DNA of 64,000 bases from NCBI GenBank assembly GCA_021396245.1, contig WNYE01000094.1, positions 62,001 to 126,000 of the forward strand. The letters are read 5' to 3'. Position 1 is the first letter of the stretch. Every line of letters starts with the position of its first letter. This document shows, piece after piece, positions 30,739 through 41,667 of the stretch. The notes under the pieces are model-generated. The model ran no database searches. It was not told where the DNA came from and was given only the letters and a program-made list of their open reading frames with translations. Both the position numbers and the translations under genes were made by a program. The DNA is from Sporothrix humicola (lineage: Eukaryota; Ascomycota; Sordariomycetes; Ophiostomatales; Ophiostomataceae).

Positions 30739-32520
30739 ATGTCACGACACTATTCCTCCGGACCCGGCCACGGCCGCTCCGGATCGCGATCTTCGACTTT
30801 TGCTTCCCCTACCTCCTCGACGTCCGCCTACGCGCCATTGTCTGCCAAAGACCTGGCCCGGTCGGCCGAGATGTTCGAGTGGCGGCCGCAGATCCCGCTC
30901 AAGTTCCACATTGGCTCGCTCGACGCCATGTACCGCGAGGGCCGCACGTACTATGCCGAGCACAACTACGCCAAGGCGTACGTGCTGCTGCTGCGGTTCT
31001 CGATCATCTGCGTCGACAAGGTGCCGACGCACCCCGAAGCGCAGACGACGGAGGGTAAAAAGATGGTGCGGACGGTGACGCGGCGGCTCAAGTCGGTGCT
31101 GGCGCTGCTCGAGCTGATTAAGGAGGAGCTCGACGTGGCGCGGCAGCGGTGGAACGACCAGCACGGGCACGAGGAGTATGAGCGGAGGTTGGACAAACGG
31201 CCAGGCAAGGCGGATGACCGGCAGACGACGTTGACGTTCGCCGAACTGGACCCCGCGTTGTCGTGGAACCCGCACTCGCAGGCGGAGCTGCTGGACGCGG
31301 CGGACCATGTCGAGCTGGCGATAGCTTTGGCGAACAAGAGGGGCCAAGGGGCGGGCGATTCGCCGACGAAGAGAAAACCAGTTCCGTCTTCCTCCAAGTC
31401 TGGCAAAGACACGAGGCGAGATGCCGAGGATGTGAGCCGGGCGATGGAGCGGGCGCGCTGGACACTGGACGAAATGTCACAGCCGCCGGGCTACGACGAC
31501 AACGACAGCCGCATCTTGAACCGAAACAGCGGACACAGCTACGGCGGCGGGCACAGCTATCGCCAGCAAAACGAACAGCAGGACCCCGTGGTGCCCGTGT
31601 CCTACAACTACCCCTCCATCCACAAGTCGACACCCGTCTCGTACGACTCGATGCGGTTTCACGAGAAGAGGGATCCCTCTTCTAGTTCTACTTCTGGCAG
31701 CCGTCCACCACTGCCACCAAAACAGCCGACATCAGAGTCTCTGTCGCGGCCACCACCCGTCCCATCCCGCGGCGAACCCTTGACGACACGCTACAACGAC
31801 GACCTCTTTTCTCTCCACCAGCCGCCGAGCGAGCCTCCCTCCGCCACTTCTACACCACCACCACGGCTTCCTCCAAAGACCAGGGAGCCAGAGCCAGTCG
31901 AAGCTCCCGCAAAACCGGCCAAATCACAGTACACCTTCAAGCCCGCCGCCTACCTCGAAAGCGGCGCACCCATTCGGTCTGTCTTCTTGCCGGACACGTT
32001 GCGCCGCGATTTCCTGCGCGTCGCCCAGCCAAACACCAATAAGGGCATCGAGACCTGCGGCATCCTCTGCGGCAAGACGGCCAACAATGCCTTGTTTATC
32101 ACCTGTCTCCTGATCCCCCAGCAGATCGGCACGCGCGACTCGTGCGAGACCACCGGCGAAGTCGCCACCCTCGAGTACTGCTCCGAGCATGACCTCATCC
32201 AGATCGGCTGGATCCACACCCACCCGACCCAGACCTGCTTCATGAGCTCCCTGGACATGCACACCCACGCCGGCTACCAGATCATGATGGACGAGAGCAT
32301 CGCCATTGTGTGCGCGCCGACGCACGAGCCCAGCTGGGGCATTTTCCGGCTGACGAACCCGCCGGGCCTGCCCTACATTGGCGGCTGCCGCAAGGCCGGC
32401 GCGTTCCACGAGCACGACCTGCGCCCGCACGAGATTTACACAGAGGCCAAGAACCCGCCAGGCCACGTTTTTGTCGTTCCCGGGATTGACTATGATGTGG
32501 CGGATTTGCGGGACGATTAG
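30739..32520 (+). CDS. SST2: AMSH-like JAMM deubiquitinase (SST2)
   Basis: A 593-residue single-exon protein; the ATG at 30739 follows an ideal CACCATG context. Residues about 30-140 form a MIT-like/USP8-dimer helical domain (SAKDLARSAEMFEWRPQIPL, REGRTYYAEHNYAKAYVLLL). The middle (about 200-415) is disordered and Pro/Ser-rich, with several PPLPPK and RLPPK runs that could bind SH3 domains. The C-terminal MPN+ domain has the JAMM residues Glu438, His493, His495 and Asp506 in GWIHTHPTQTCFMSSLD, plus the Cys/His residues of the AMSH-specific insert. AMSH enzymes cut K63-linked ubiquitin chains on cargo at endosomes. VPS4 of the same pathway is 4 kb upstream. Confidence 0.94.
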   Translation: MSRHYSSGPGHGRSGSRSSTFASPTSSTSAYAPLSAKDLARSAEMFEWRPQIPLKFHIGSLDAMYREGRTYYAEHNYAKAYVLLLRFSIICVDKVPTHPEAQTTEGKKMVRTVTRRLKSVLALLELIKEELDVARQRWNDQHGHEEYERRLDKRPGKADDRQTTLTFAELDPALSWNPHSQAELLDAADHVELAIALANKRGQGAGDSPTKRKPVPSSSKSGKDTRRDAEDVSRAMERARWTLDEMSQPPGYDDNDSRILNRNSGHSYGGGHSYRQQNEQQDPVVPVSYNYPSIHKSTPVSYDSMRFHEKRDPSSSSTSGSRPPLPPKQPTSESLSRPPPVPSRGEPLTTRYNDDLFSLHQPPSEPPSATSTPPPRLPPKTREPEPVEAPAKPAKSQYTFKPAAYLESGAPIRSVFLPDTLRRDFLRVAQPNTNKGIETCGILCGKTANNALFITCLLIPQQIGTRDSCETTGEVATLEYCSEHDLIQIGWIHTHPTQTCFMSSLDMHTHAGYQIMMDESIAIVCAPTHEPSWGIFRLTNPPGLPYIGGCRKAGAFHEHDLRPHEIYTEAKNPPGHVFVVPGIDYDVADLRDD

Positions 32521-33278
32521 GAGGGCACCTACATTTTGACTGACGTTTTGATGAACCATGACTGCATTTATGGCGTTTTCCATTTTCACTTGCTTCTTAC
32601 TGTCTTTTCACTTTTCACTTCACTTTTGCATTTGATAGCATTAGATACAAAATACCACAATCTCAGATACCGGATCATCTGAGAGCTTATCGCTGATTGC
32701 CTTTCACAAAAATTTGTTTACTAGTTACCCAAAAGGGTAATATACCGCGCCCGTGCCTTCCCTTTCTGTATGTCTTCGGTGTAAACCCGCTCACCGTCCA
32801 TCGTTCCTTCCTTCTTGGGAGGAACAGCTGCTGTTCACACGCCTTCCTAACGCCTAAACGCCATAAAACGTGCTCACTATGGCTGGTCACCTGCTCCTTC
32901 CTCAACGGCGGCGGAAAGAGCCCGAAGAAAATTTCCCGTGCTGAAGAATTTCCCGGGGGATTCTCGTGGGACACTCACATATCTCTGATACTATCGTGAC
33001 TCTCCTTCCCTCCCTGTCTCTCCCCCCTTTCTCTCTTTGAACCTTTTGTCTCGTTCGGCTGGTTCCCTGATTTCGATTCTGTTTCTTGCTTTTAGATAGT
33101 CTGGAGTTCACTTTGCGGTTTCTTTTGCGTTTGTTCTATTCACGTTCACTATTCTGTCTTTCTTTCGTGTTCGATCCTGTCTCTACCATCACCACTTTCT
33201 CTTCTGATATCTACGTTTGTTTTCCTTGCCAACTTCAATTTACTTTTATTTACCTCCTTTCATCTTGCTCGTGCAACA
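32521..33278. other. Intergenic: SST2 3' flank and leader of the Gln-rich gene
   Basis: About 760 bp; the last 300 bp are CT-rich and probably the 5' leader of the next gene. No gene seen. Confidence 0.55.
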
Positions 33279-35085
33279 ATGGACCACACTCAAAGCTTTG
33301 GAGCAAACGATCCCGGCCAGACCGGCCAATATGGCATCATGCAGGTACAGATTCCACAGCAGCTTCAGTCTCAAGAGCATCAACAGCAGCTCCCGCAGCA
33401 TGTCCATCAGCGCCAGCCCTCATTTACACGATGGGCCGCCCAGCCCATCACGGCTTACCAGCTCGTCCCCATGGACGGAGGTGGATGTGGTGGCTATCCT
33501 CCTTTTGGACAGCAAAACCAGAACCATCACCAACAGGGCCACCAGCAGCAGCCCACGATCTTTACGTTCCCCCAGATGAGCCCGATGCAGTCGATGCAAA
33601 CCATGCCCCCAATGTCGCCCATGACGCCCTTGACGCCCGTCGGCAACAGCATCAGTCCCATCCGCCGTCAGCCGTCCATGTCGTTTAGCATCAGCAGCGG
33701 CAACTTTTACCAGCCGTCGACGCCCATGTACCAGCAGTTCCAAGGGGGTCCTGTCCAACATCAACAGCAGCAGGCCCAACACCAACTGTATCATCTGCAG
33801 CCGCCTCCGCAGCTTCCCCAGCATCACCAGCAGCACCAACTGCAGCGCTCGCAATCCATACCGGTTCTGCCCAGCAATGTTCTTCAGGGTGGCAGCCCGG
33901 AGGCGCCTCGGGCGTTTCATCTCAGCCCTATCCGCAGGTACATTTTCTCTGGATTTGGACCCCTTTTATTTTTCTGTTTATTCCTGGAACTGGACCGACC
34001 TAACACTTTCTCTTCCTCCTGGACAGAGCTCCCCAGCCGTACTCGCCCAACATGGTCTTTGCCTCGCCCGCACCGGCCATGCAGCCTGCCCAGATTCAAC
34101 AGGTGCAGCCCATTGGCCAGCCCGTGGACCACACTCACCACCAAAGCCTGGAGAACCAAGACGTCTTCGTGGACAGCTTCGCTGAGAAGCTCAATCTTGG
34201 AATGGCACCCGCGCCCTCTACCTTTGCTAACCTAGCGACACGCCATGCCTCCTCGTCCTTTGTGAACCATCGTGCCAACAAACCCAAACCGCTGACCCTG
34301 GACACGTTGCATCTCCAGCCGCGCGTCGACTTGCACAATGGAGACAATGGCGATGCCGACTACTTCCGGTCCGCGTCCCATCTTGCAGCCTACCGTCGCA
34401 AGTCGGTCGGTGCTGCTTCGACGATTCCTGCTTCTGTGTCCGGCCCCGTCTACATTCCTTCGGTGACCCCTGTCGGCTCAGACCGCGACTACGACGCCGG
34501 CGGCTCGTCGTACAGCACGTCCCCGCTCGCGTCGGAAGCCCAGGCGCGCATCCGCGCGCGCATGCGCATGCCATTAGTGCCTAGGTCTGCCTCCGTCAAG
34601 GTGGAAGGTGATGGCGGCGCGCCTGTTGGCGACCCTGTCGGCGGCCCTGTCAACCCTCCTCTCCTCGCGCCCATTCCAAAGACGCCCCGCGAGAGCCTCG
34701 ACAATAGCCTCGAACAGTTCCTCCAGGACCACATCCACACCATCGAGGCCAACTACGCGGACGACAAGGACGACGACGACAGCGGCCACGGCCACGTGCT
34801 GTCCGACGAGTGGTACACGACGTCCGACACGGACCCCATCCGCGCGCGGCACCGGCACCGCGTTGTGGAGACCGTGGCCCAAACGCACGCAAAGACTGGC
34901 GATGACGAGTCTGCGGGTGACAGCGTCGGCGTGTGCGACTGTGGCATGCAGCAGTGCAGCCAGTGCGGGCTGTTCATCTCGCGCCCTGAGACGCACACAT
35001 GTATTGGCGTGGGTGAGTATGTCCTCCCTCTTGAAACTTACAGAGTGCACAACTAACATACGCAGTCTCCAATGACTATTGCTAG
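33279..35085 (+). CDS. Gln-rich protein with C-terminal Cys cluster, unrecognised
   Basis: Exons 33279-33937, 34027-35012 and 35066-35085; introns of 89 and 53 bp with CTAAC branch points; 554 residues. The first half is Gln/His/Pro/Met-rich (QQLQSQEHQQQLPQH; repeated MSPMQ/MPPMSPM) like a transcriptional activation region. The middle is Ser/Pro-rich with SPIRR and TPRESLDNSLEQFLQDHI, and an acidic DDKDDDDSG. The end has VCDCGMQQCSQCGLFISRPE then THTC, a Cys/His cluster that could bind zinc. If the last intron is not removed, the protein ends 35056 with a different tail (GEYVLPLETYRVHN). The spliced version adds a final Cys. Likely nuclear regulator, by composition only. Confidence 0.75.
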
Positions 35086-35435
35086 CAATGAATGATGGCA
35101 ATTCTGCAATCTGTTTATGTGCTTGATTTTACTTTGATTTTACTGCAGCAGCATCTTCCTTTTAATGTTTAATATTATTATGTATCTTTAGGGAAAGAAT
35201 TCGAGATGAGATGAAGAAGAATGGGAGGACGAAGAGGGAGAACCATGCACCACAAACACAAGTCCCGGGTTGAAAAAGGAATCACAAAAGAGAAACAAAG
35301 ACGCAAGTCGGAGCAATACCACGGAAGCAACAAAAGGAGAATTCAGAAGATCAGAAGAAGATGTTTGTTGACATCTCATTGATTCGTTTATTTATAAAAA
35401 TATACTACTTTTCAAACAATGCTACCACCCGTCTC
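35086..35435. other. Intergenic between convergent genes
   Basis: 350 bp holding the 3' ends of the Gln-rich and CFEM genes. Nothing else seen. Confidence 0.6.
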
Positions 35436-35794
35436 TTAAGGAGCAGCGCACGACTTGCACAGCGCCTCGGCAGCGGCGCCCACGTCAGCGGCCGCAGGGC
35501 CGCACGCCGCCGCAATGCAGTCGCCCGCCGTGGTGTGCAGCGTGTCAAAGTTCTTGCACTGGCACGCGTAGTCGGTCACGTCCGTGCAGCCGACCTGCTT
35601 GATCGCGGTGGCCATGCAGTCGGTCTACACCAGTGCACAAGGAGTTAGTAGATGAACATGGGCGAGGAAATTTAAATAGAATTCTGGGGAGTACGCACCG
35701 CACACTCAGGGAAGGGGTGCGCCGGGTCCGGGGCACAGGCGGCCGAGACGGCGACGGCACTGGCGACGAGAGCGAAGAAGACGGAGAGCTGCAT
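35436..35794 (-). CDS. Small secreted CFEM protein
   Basis: Exon 1 is 35794-35699, the intron 35698-35625 (74 bp, GTGCGT...TAG, CTAAC branch) and exon 2 35624-35436; 94 residues, too small and split to appear as one frame. Signal peptide MQLSVFFALVASAVAVSA, then a complete CFEM domain with eight Cys (FPECATDCMATAI, VGCTDVTDYACQCKNF, GDCIAAACG, EALC) and the Asp before the CxC pair that binds heme in characterised members. One further Cys pair (KSC) is close to the end. There is no GPI site, so it should be released. CFEM proteins act in heme/iron capture, wall structure or host interaction. A TATA-like box lies 100 bp upstream. Confidence 0.9.
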
Positions 35795-37214
35795 TGTGAA
35801 GTGAGTTGAGGTAGTTCTTTGAGTTGAGTTGGGTTGTTTGTTTGTTTGTTGTTGTTTGTATGTCGTGATGAATGGACATGGGAGCAGCCGATCTTAAATA
35901 GACATGCTATGAGATCAAAGCAGCCATCTATTCACGGACTCGATCGACTTTGATTGTTTATTCACACTCTCTGCTCTTCCCAATTTAGATTGTCCCGTTC
36001 CGCAGTCTATCTGCATGTCTGTCTGCCAGCGGGCAGTGGGTCGCGGAAAACGGGCAACGGGTGACGGACAGCAGTATATTAGACTCTTACGTATCCTTGT
36101 CCGGCGTCTAAAAAGCAAGGGTGCAAATGCTTATTTCCCTTATTTTCAGTCCGGAACCCACTCCCCGAATGTTTCTGCAGAAAGCCCTTGGCCACTCAAT
36201 AGATGACGACGATCGTCTGCAAGCGAGTCACTCAAAATATCAACTTAAGCATACGGAAATAGGTCAGCACAAATTGACCGAAACCGGGTGACGACGAGGC
36301 CTGCGTCTGTCAAAAGTTAAAGTTGATACATCGTCCGGCTCGGGCCCGTGAGAATGAAATGTAGTCGTTGTTTTCTTTTCAATTTCCAATCTGTACACAC
36401 TCAAAAGATGACGTAGTAGTGAGGCAAGGGCAATTTTGACGTGTCAGTGAATGTTTATTCATTGTTCATCTTCAATTGAATCCATAGTGTGGCACAGTCA
36501 ATGTGTCGTGGTCCTGCATTGGCTAAATTCTTGCGAAAGGGTGGTGGTGGCAGATCCGATCATAGGATGACATTCCCCTGCATAGGCGAGGCGGTGTTTG
36601 CGAGCCAGATGGTGTTGAACGAGGAATTCGGACGAAGCTTCCCCATATGTTTCGTTCCGAGTCGACACACTCTCGAAGAAAGAGACGTCATGGCGAGTCA
36701 GACAGTCGTTGAGTAGAGCGACGTACACTTCCCCTCGTAATAAAGCTGCATGCATCCAAGCCCCGGAAGTCCGTAGCATAATAAACAAGATCTACTTAAT
36801 GTGCACATATTTTTGCTTTTTAATATGATGTCTGCTATAGTTTCCACGAACTGGCGGGAAGCCGGAGACGGCAGAATGCGAAATGCAGAAAGGCAGGCAG
36901 GCGGCTATAGGAGTGAGCATCATACCCATCAAGGCCATCGTAAAAGCACGAGTCAGTCGTTTGAGAGAAAAACAATAAAAATAAAATCAAAGAAAGCCAC
37001 GAGTTGATTTTATTTTGTTAAAATCAAAAGTAAACAAAGGTCGGTCGATGCCCCCTGGTGTAAGTGGTGTTGTTGGGCGTGGTTAGGTAAGCGGAAGGAC
37101 CCACTTTGGTGATGGTGCATTTTGGTGGGAGCTGTGTGGGGAGCTTTCGACAAGCATTTTTGACGTCAACCCGTTCGACGACGATTGACCACAACCCCTC
37201 GAGCACTCGACTCA
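35795..37214. other. Divergent intergenic of CFEM and GatB genes
   Basis: About 1.4 kb. Contains a GTTT/GTT microsatellite near 35833-35858 in the CFEM leader. No gene supported. Confidence 0.55.
35894..35900 (-). promoter_or_regulatory. TATA-like box of the CFEM gene
   Basis: TATTTAA on the minus strand, 100 bp before the CFEM ATG. Confidence 0.5.
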
Positions 37215-39188
37215 ATGTCTGGACTACCGGCACGACAGATTGGGAAATGTCTCCTACGGGGACGGTCTGCCCGAAGACCACCATTTACGGCCGGCTACTG
37301 CCCACAATGCAGTCCCCTCATCGCCTTTCGACATGATCGGTTCTCCTCGACGGCGACAACTACGACGGCCCCTCCACAAGCTGCGCCGATACCCCTCCGC
37401 AAACAACTAAAAGACGAAGCCAAGGCGCGAAAGGCTGCCAAGAAAAAGGGCGGCGCCGATGCACAAGCAAGCAGCCGCGCCCAGACGGTACCCGGCTGGG
37501 AACTGACGGTCGGCATCGAGATCCATGCACAGCTCAACACGGCGCACAAGCTGTTCTCGGGCGCGTTGGCCAGCGACAGTCTGGCAAGCGAGGACAAGGA
37601 CAGCGAGCCCAACGCCTCGCGGCATGTCGCCTTCTTTGACGTCGCCCTGCCCGGCGCACAGCCCATCTTCCAGGCAGCCACCCTGATCCCGGCCATCCGC
37701 GCCGCTCTGGCCTTGGGATGCGACATCCAGCCTGTGAGCCGCTTCGACCGCAAGCACTACTTCCACTGGGACCAGCCGGCGGGCTACCAGATCACGCAGT
37801 ACTACGAGCCGTTTGCAAGGGGGGGAAGCGTGACCCTGCACGCCCGAGACGGCATCGCGCCCGAAGACGGCGAGTCTGTGTCGGTCGACATTGTCCAGGT
37901 CCAGATGGAGCAGGACACGGCCAAGACGGTGGCCCAGCCGGGCAACATCCACTGGATCGACTTTAACCGGGTGGGCATGCCCCTCATAGAAATTATTACG
38001 GCGCCGCAGCTGCACCACCCGGCGACGGCGGCGGCGTTTGTGCGCAAAGTGCAGCAGCTGCTGGTGGCGGTGGATGCGTGCACGTCGGGGATGGAGGCGG
38101 GTGGACTCAGAGCGGATGTGAATGTGTCCGTCCGTAGGACGGGTGAGGAAAGTGAGGCAGGTACGGCCGAGGAGAAGAACAAGACGCCGCTTGGCGTCCG
38201 TACCGAAATCAAGAATCTGAACAGCTTCCGCGCCGTGGAAGACGCCATTATCGCCGAGCGCAACCGGCAGATTGCAGCCATTACGGCCGCCGAGGCTGCC
38301 GGCCACCCTTCTCCCCGCAACGCCATCGAGAGCGAGACGCGCGGCTGGACGCCGCCCATGTCGAGCGGCGACGAGGGCAAGACGCACCGGCTCCGCGGCA
38401 AAGAGGGCGAGATCGACTACCGGTACATGCCGGACCCGGACCTGGGGCCGGTCGTGATCGACGAGGGATTGGTGCGGTACCTGGGGCTGACGCTGGGCGT
38501 GTCACCCGACGCAGAGCTGGATGACCTGGTGTCACAGTACGGCCTCTCCGAGAAAGACGCGGCGTCGCTCATGTCCCTGGACGGCGGCGGGCGGGCGCAG
38601 TTTTTCTATGATGTGGTCGAGGGGGTGGAGCAGCGTCTTGCAGGACAAGGACAGGGGCAGGAAGTTGACTTGATCGGCGCCCGCGCTGCGACGGCCAACT
38701 GGGTGCTGCACCAGCTGGGCAAGCTGACATCGGAGCGCAACGCCGCCATTGGGGAAGAGGCAACATCCCTCGAGATGACCCCGGAAGGAAGGTGTCGTAT
38801 CCCAGTGGACTGTCTCGCGGACATTGTGGCCTACCGCTACCAGGGCAAGATCACAGCCGGCGTGGCCAAGGAACTACTGTACGCCGTCTTTCGGGGTGAC
38901 ATTTCCGACCAAGAGGGCTCCTCTGTGACAGACGCCATTGAGGGCGGCAGCCTGTGGTTCGATGAGATTTCACCGGCCGAGTACGAGCAGTTGGCACAAG
39001 AAGCCATGGAAGGCGAAGAGAAGACGCTCAAGATGTTTATCTCGCCAAAGAAGTACCCGCAGGGCAAGCTGCAGTTCCTGGTAGGCAAGCTGTTGAGACT
39101 AGGTCCGGAGGGAAGGACCGACCCACAAAACGCAGAAGCGGCTGTCAAGGCGGCCGTTGAGCGGTGGGTGGAGGAGCAGAAGGCATAA
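37215..39188 (+). CDS. PET112: Mitochondrial Glu-tRNA(Gln) amidotransferase subunit B
   Basis: A 657-residue single-exon protein starting MSGLPARQIGKCLLRGRSAR, an Arg-rich presequence without acidic residues typical of mitochondrial import. The GatB core starts near residue 95 (GWELTVGIEIHAQLNTAHKL), with HYFHWDQPAGYQITQYYEP, the QMEQDTAK segment and the family signature GLRADVNVSVR near residue 295. The C-terminal part (KLTSERNAAIG onward to the end) is the YqeY-like tRNA-binding tail. With subunits A and F it turns misacylated Glu-tRNA(Gln) into Gln-tRNA(Gln). A low-complexity Lys/Ala stretch (LKDEAKARKAAKKKGG) links presequence and core. The long antisense frames here are shadows. Confidence 0.95.
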   Translation: MSGLPARQIGKCLLRGRSARRPPFTAGYCPQCSPLIAFRHDRFSSTATTTTAPPQAAPIPLRKQLKDEAKARKAAKKKGGADAQASSRAQTVPGWELTVGIEIHAQLNTAHKLFSGALASDSLASEDKDSEPNASRHVAFFDVALPGAQPIFQAATLIPAIRAALALGCDIQPVSRFDRKHYFHWDQPAGYQITQYYEPFARGGSVTLHARDGIAPEDGESVSVDIVQVQMEQDTAKTVAQPGNIHWIDFNRVGMPLIEIITAPQLHHPATAAAFVRKVQQLLVAVDACTSGMEAGGLRADVNVSVRRTGEESEAGTAEEKNKTPLGVRTEIKNLNSFRAVEDAIIAERNRQIAAITAAEAAGHPSPRNAIESETRGWTPPMSSGDEGKTHRLRGKEGEIDYRYMPDPDLGPVVIDEGLVRYLGLTLGVSPDAELDDLVSQYGLSEKDAASLMSLDGGGRAQFFYDVVEGVEQRLAGQGQGQEVDLIGARAATANWVLHQLGKLTSERNAAIGEEATSLEMTPEGRCRIPVDCLADIVAYRYQGKITAGVAKELLYAVFRGDISDQEGSSVTDAIEGGSLWFDEISPAEYEQLAQEAMEGEEKTLKMFISPKKYPQGKLQFLVGKLLRLGPEGRTDPQNAEAAVKAAVERWVEEQKA

Positions 39189-39904
39189 AAGACATGGCGT
39201 ACTGTAGTCATGTTGATTCCAAGATAAAATGTACATATCTGTAAATTACGAAGCAATACCCATTTCTGACGATATCTGAGCTTGGCTCTTTTGAATAGTC
39301 AACATGGACTACACTAAACTGCCTGCCGACTGTAACTCCGACAGCGTCCGACCCGCCGCTTGTGCCTGCCGTCCATTGTCCTGTCCATTGTCCGTCCAGT
39401 GCGCCTTTTACGCACCACACCACTGTAAGCAACTAAACCCAATGGAGAAATAGCCCGACCTCTTTCCTTGCAGCGTCACCCCTCATCATTCGTTCTTTCC
39501 ATCTCACGCTCTTTCCTCTTTTTTCCTCAATTCTCCATTCTCCTGCATTTCTTCAGCAAGCGTTGCATTGGAAAAGACGAAAAAGTTTGGAAAAGGGAAG
39601 TGCGAGCAAAAAAAGGGAAAGAGAGAGCAGGGGCTCCTCGTGGCCGCCTATCCTTTTTTTCGCCACGGTCCTCTTTCGCAGGTCGTCAGTCTCCTTCAAA
39701 ATTCGTCATTCTTTCTTTTTTCTTCATTTTCCTCTCCTCTCTAGCGATCGGCAGACTACTTTCTCTTCTTTTTGTTGTCTCCCCCCACATTCAACTTTCA
39801 ACAGGCATCCACTCCATCTCAATCTCAGGGCAACCTTATTTCCTTACGATCGATTCTGCAGATCCCAACCCCTGCAGCGAAGAGGTTACACACCACCCGG
39901 ACAA
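39189..39904. other. Intergenic: GatB 3' flank and methyltransferase leader
   Basis: About 715 bp, increasingly CT-rich towards the methyltransferase ATG. Possible frames upstream of the ATG are composition artefacts. Confidence 0.55.
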
Positions 39905-41169
39905 ATGGCCGACCACGATGAACAGCTGCCGGATGCGCCGCCGGCAGAGGCGGCAGCAGCACCGGTCTTGCCGGCTCCCGGGCTGACGTCCGACGCTGCC
40001 AGCACACACTCGTCGCTCAACGCCATGAGCGGCTACTCGGTCGGCCTGAGCGTGGATACAGACCGCGACCGCGACAACGACAACGATTCTTCGTTGGGCG
40101 ACATGGACACGCAGTCGTCGACACGGTCCGCCACGTCGAGCGTGTACCACTTTGTCGAGGAGTTTGGCCGCACCTTCCACCGTTACAAGGAGGGCAAGTA
40201 CTACCTGCCAAACGACGAGCAGGAGCAGAACCGGCTGGACCTGCAGCACGCCATTGCAAAGCACTTGTTAGGGGGGCAGCTCGGCCTGGCGCCGCCAAAC
40301 GAGGGAGCCACAGAGGAGGGGGGCACAGCTGATGCCGGGGCTGGTGATGTGACGACTGCGACGAGTACAACGACCGACACGCCTGCCTCTGACGGGACGG
40401 CCACAGCCCACAGAGTCCTCGATATTGGCACTGGCACCGGTATCTGGGCCATTGATTTCGCCGAACGCCACCCGTCTGCCGACGTTCTGGGGACAGACTT
40501 GAGTCCTATCCAGCCAGAATACGTCCCCGGCAACTGCCGCTTTGAGATTGACGACATGGACGACGACTGGGCGTTTGGGCAGACCAACAAGTTTGACTAC
40601 ATCCACGGGCGGTACATTGTGCCGTTCCTCAAAGACGTGCCAGCCGTCATACAAAAGGCGCACGACCACTTGGTGCCCGGCGGCTATTTCGAGCTGTTTG
40701 AGGGGCCCATGCTGTTCCAGTCGGTCGACAACACGCTGGAGGGCACCACGATCAAAGAGTGGAACGACCACATGAATACGGGCGTGCGGCGTATCGGGCG
40801 GGACCCTCTGGCCGCTTTGAAACTGAGAGGATGGATGGAGGAGGCGGGCTTCGTGAACATTGTCGAGAAGCGATATGCCCTGCCCATCAATCCGTGGCCG
40901 CGCGGCAAAGAGAACAAGCTGCTGGGCGCCATGGAAATGACAAACTTGTTGGAAGTCGCGCACGGCATCACCACCACCATCTTTACTAAAGCGCTGGGCT
41001 GGTCCGTCGAGGCGGTCGAGGTCTTCCTAACAAAAGTGCGCCAGGATCTGCGCGACCGGCGCATCCACGTATATCTGCCAGTGTGAGTTCCTGTGACAGA
41101 CGATCTTGTTTTTGAAAATGACGATGTTAACAGAATAGGGTCGCCATCTATGGACAGAAGCCAGTATGA
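39905..41169 (+). CDS. LaeA-like SAM-dependent methyltransferase 1
   Basis: Exon 1 is 39905-41082 and exon 2 41139-41169, with a 56-bp intron (GTGAGT...TAG). The spliced protein has 402 residues. The N terminus (1-75) is Ala/Ser/Asp-rich; residues about 75-115 (VYHFVEEFGRTFHRYKEGKY) are the stretch typical of fungal LaeA/UMTA-like enzymes. SAM motif I is VLDIGTGTGIWAIDFAERHP (near 171-190), then DLSPIQP and the post-I/II region. The intron is inferred because exon 2 restores the family C terminus AIYGQKP, comparable to the CGQKPL end of the paralog at 47.3-48.5 kb; unspliced, the frame stops right after the donor. LaeA itself regulates secondary metabolism; for paralogs the substrate is unknown. 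Confidence 0.88.
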
Positions 41170-41667
41170 CAGCATTGGTCTGTCTGTCTTTTGGCCATAT
41201 TTTTTGGATATTTTTCTCTTCTATCTTGTATATTCCCACCATTCTCCTGTCTTTTTGTTTTATTCTCTGACGACACAGCATTTGGGTCGTCTCTTCATGT
41301 AAAAGCATCACCAGCCTCAATTCATACCCCGACTTTTGAATTTGGGGGCGTTTTCGCCCCTGTTCTTTTAAACTTTTCGCTCCAATCCACTGTAACCGCT
41401 AAAATAGGGGCTGCAAGGACCCTGGAAAACTTAATGAACAGCGCTATCAGTGGATCTCCGTAGCGCTGCTCCCCTAAGGCTTGGCAGCGGCCGCCTCCGA
41501 TTACAAGGCGATATTGCCCCACACTTGAAGCTGAGCTCTTATCTTGATATCACTCGTCGTCAACTTCAACAACGACATGACAACTCCGTTGGAAACTCAA
41601 CTTTGACCTCCCAAAGCCGATTTTTTCATTTTTATTTTATTTTGCTCTCATACAAACCTTCCTCACC
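41170..41667. other. Intergenic before the aldehyde dehydrogenase
   Basis: About 500 bp; 3' flank of methyltransferase 1 and promoter of the aldehyde dehydrogenase. No gene seen. Confidence 0.55.
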
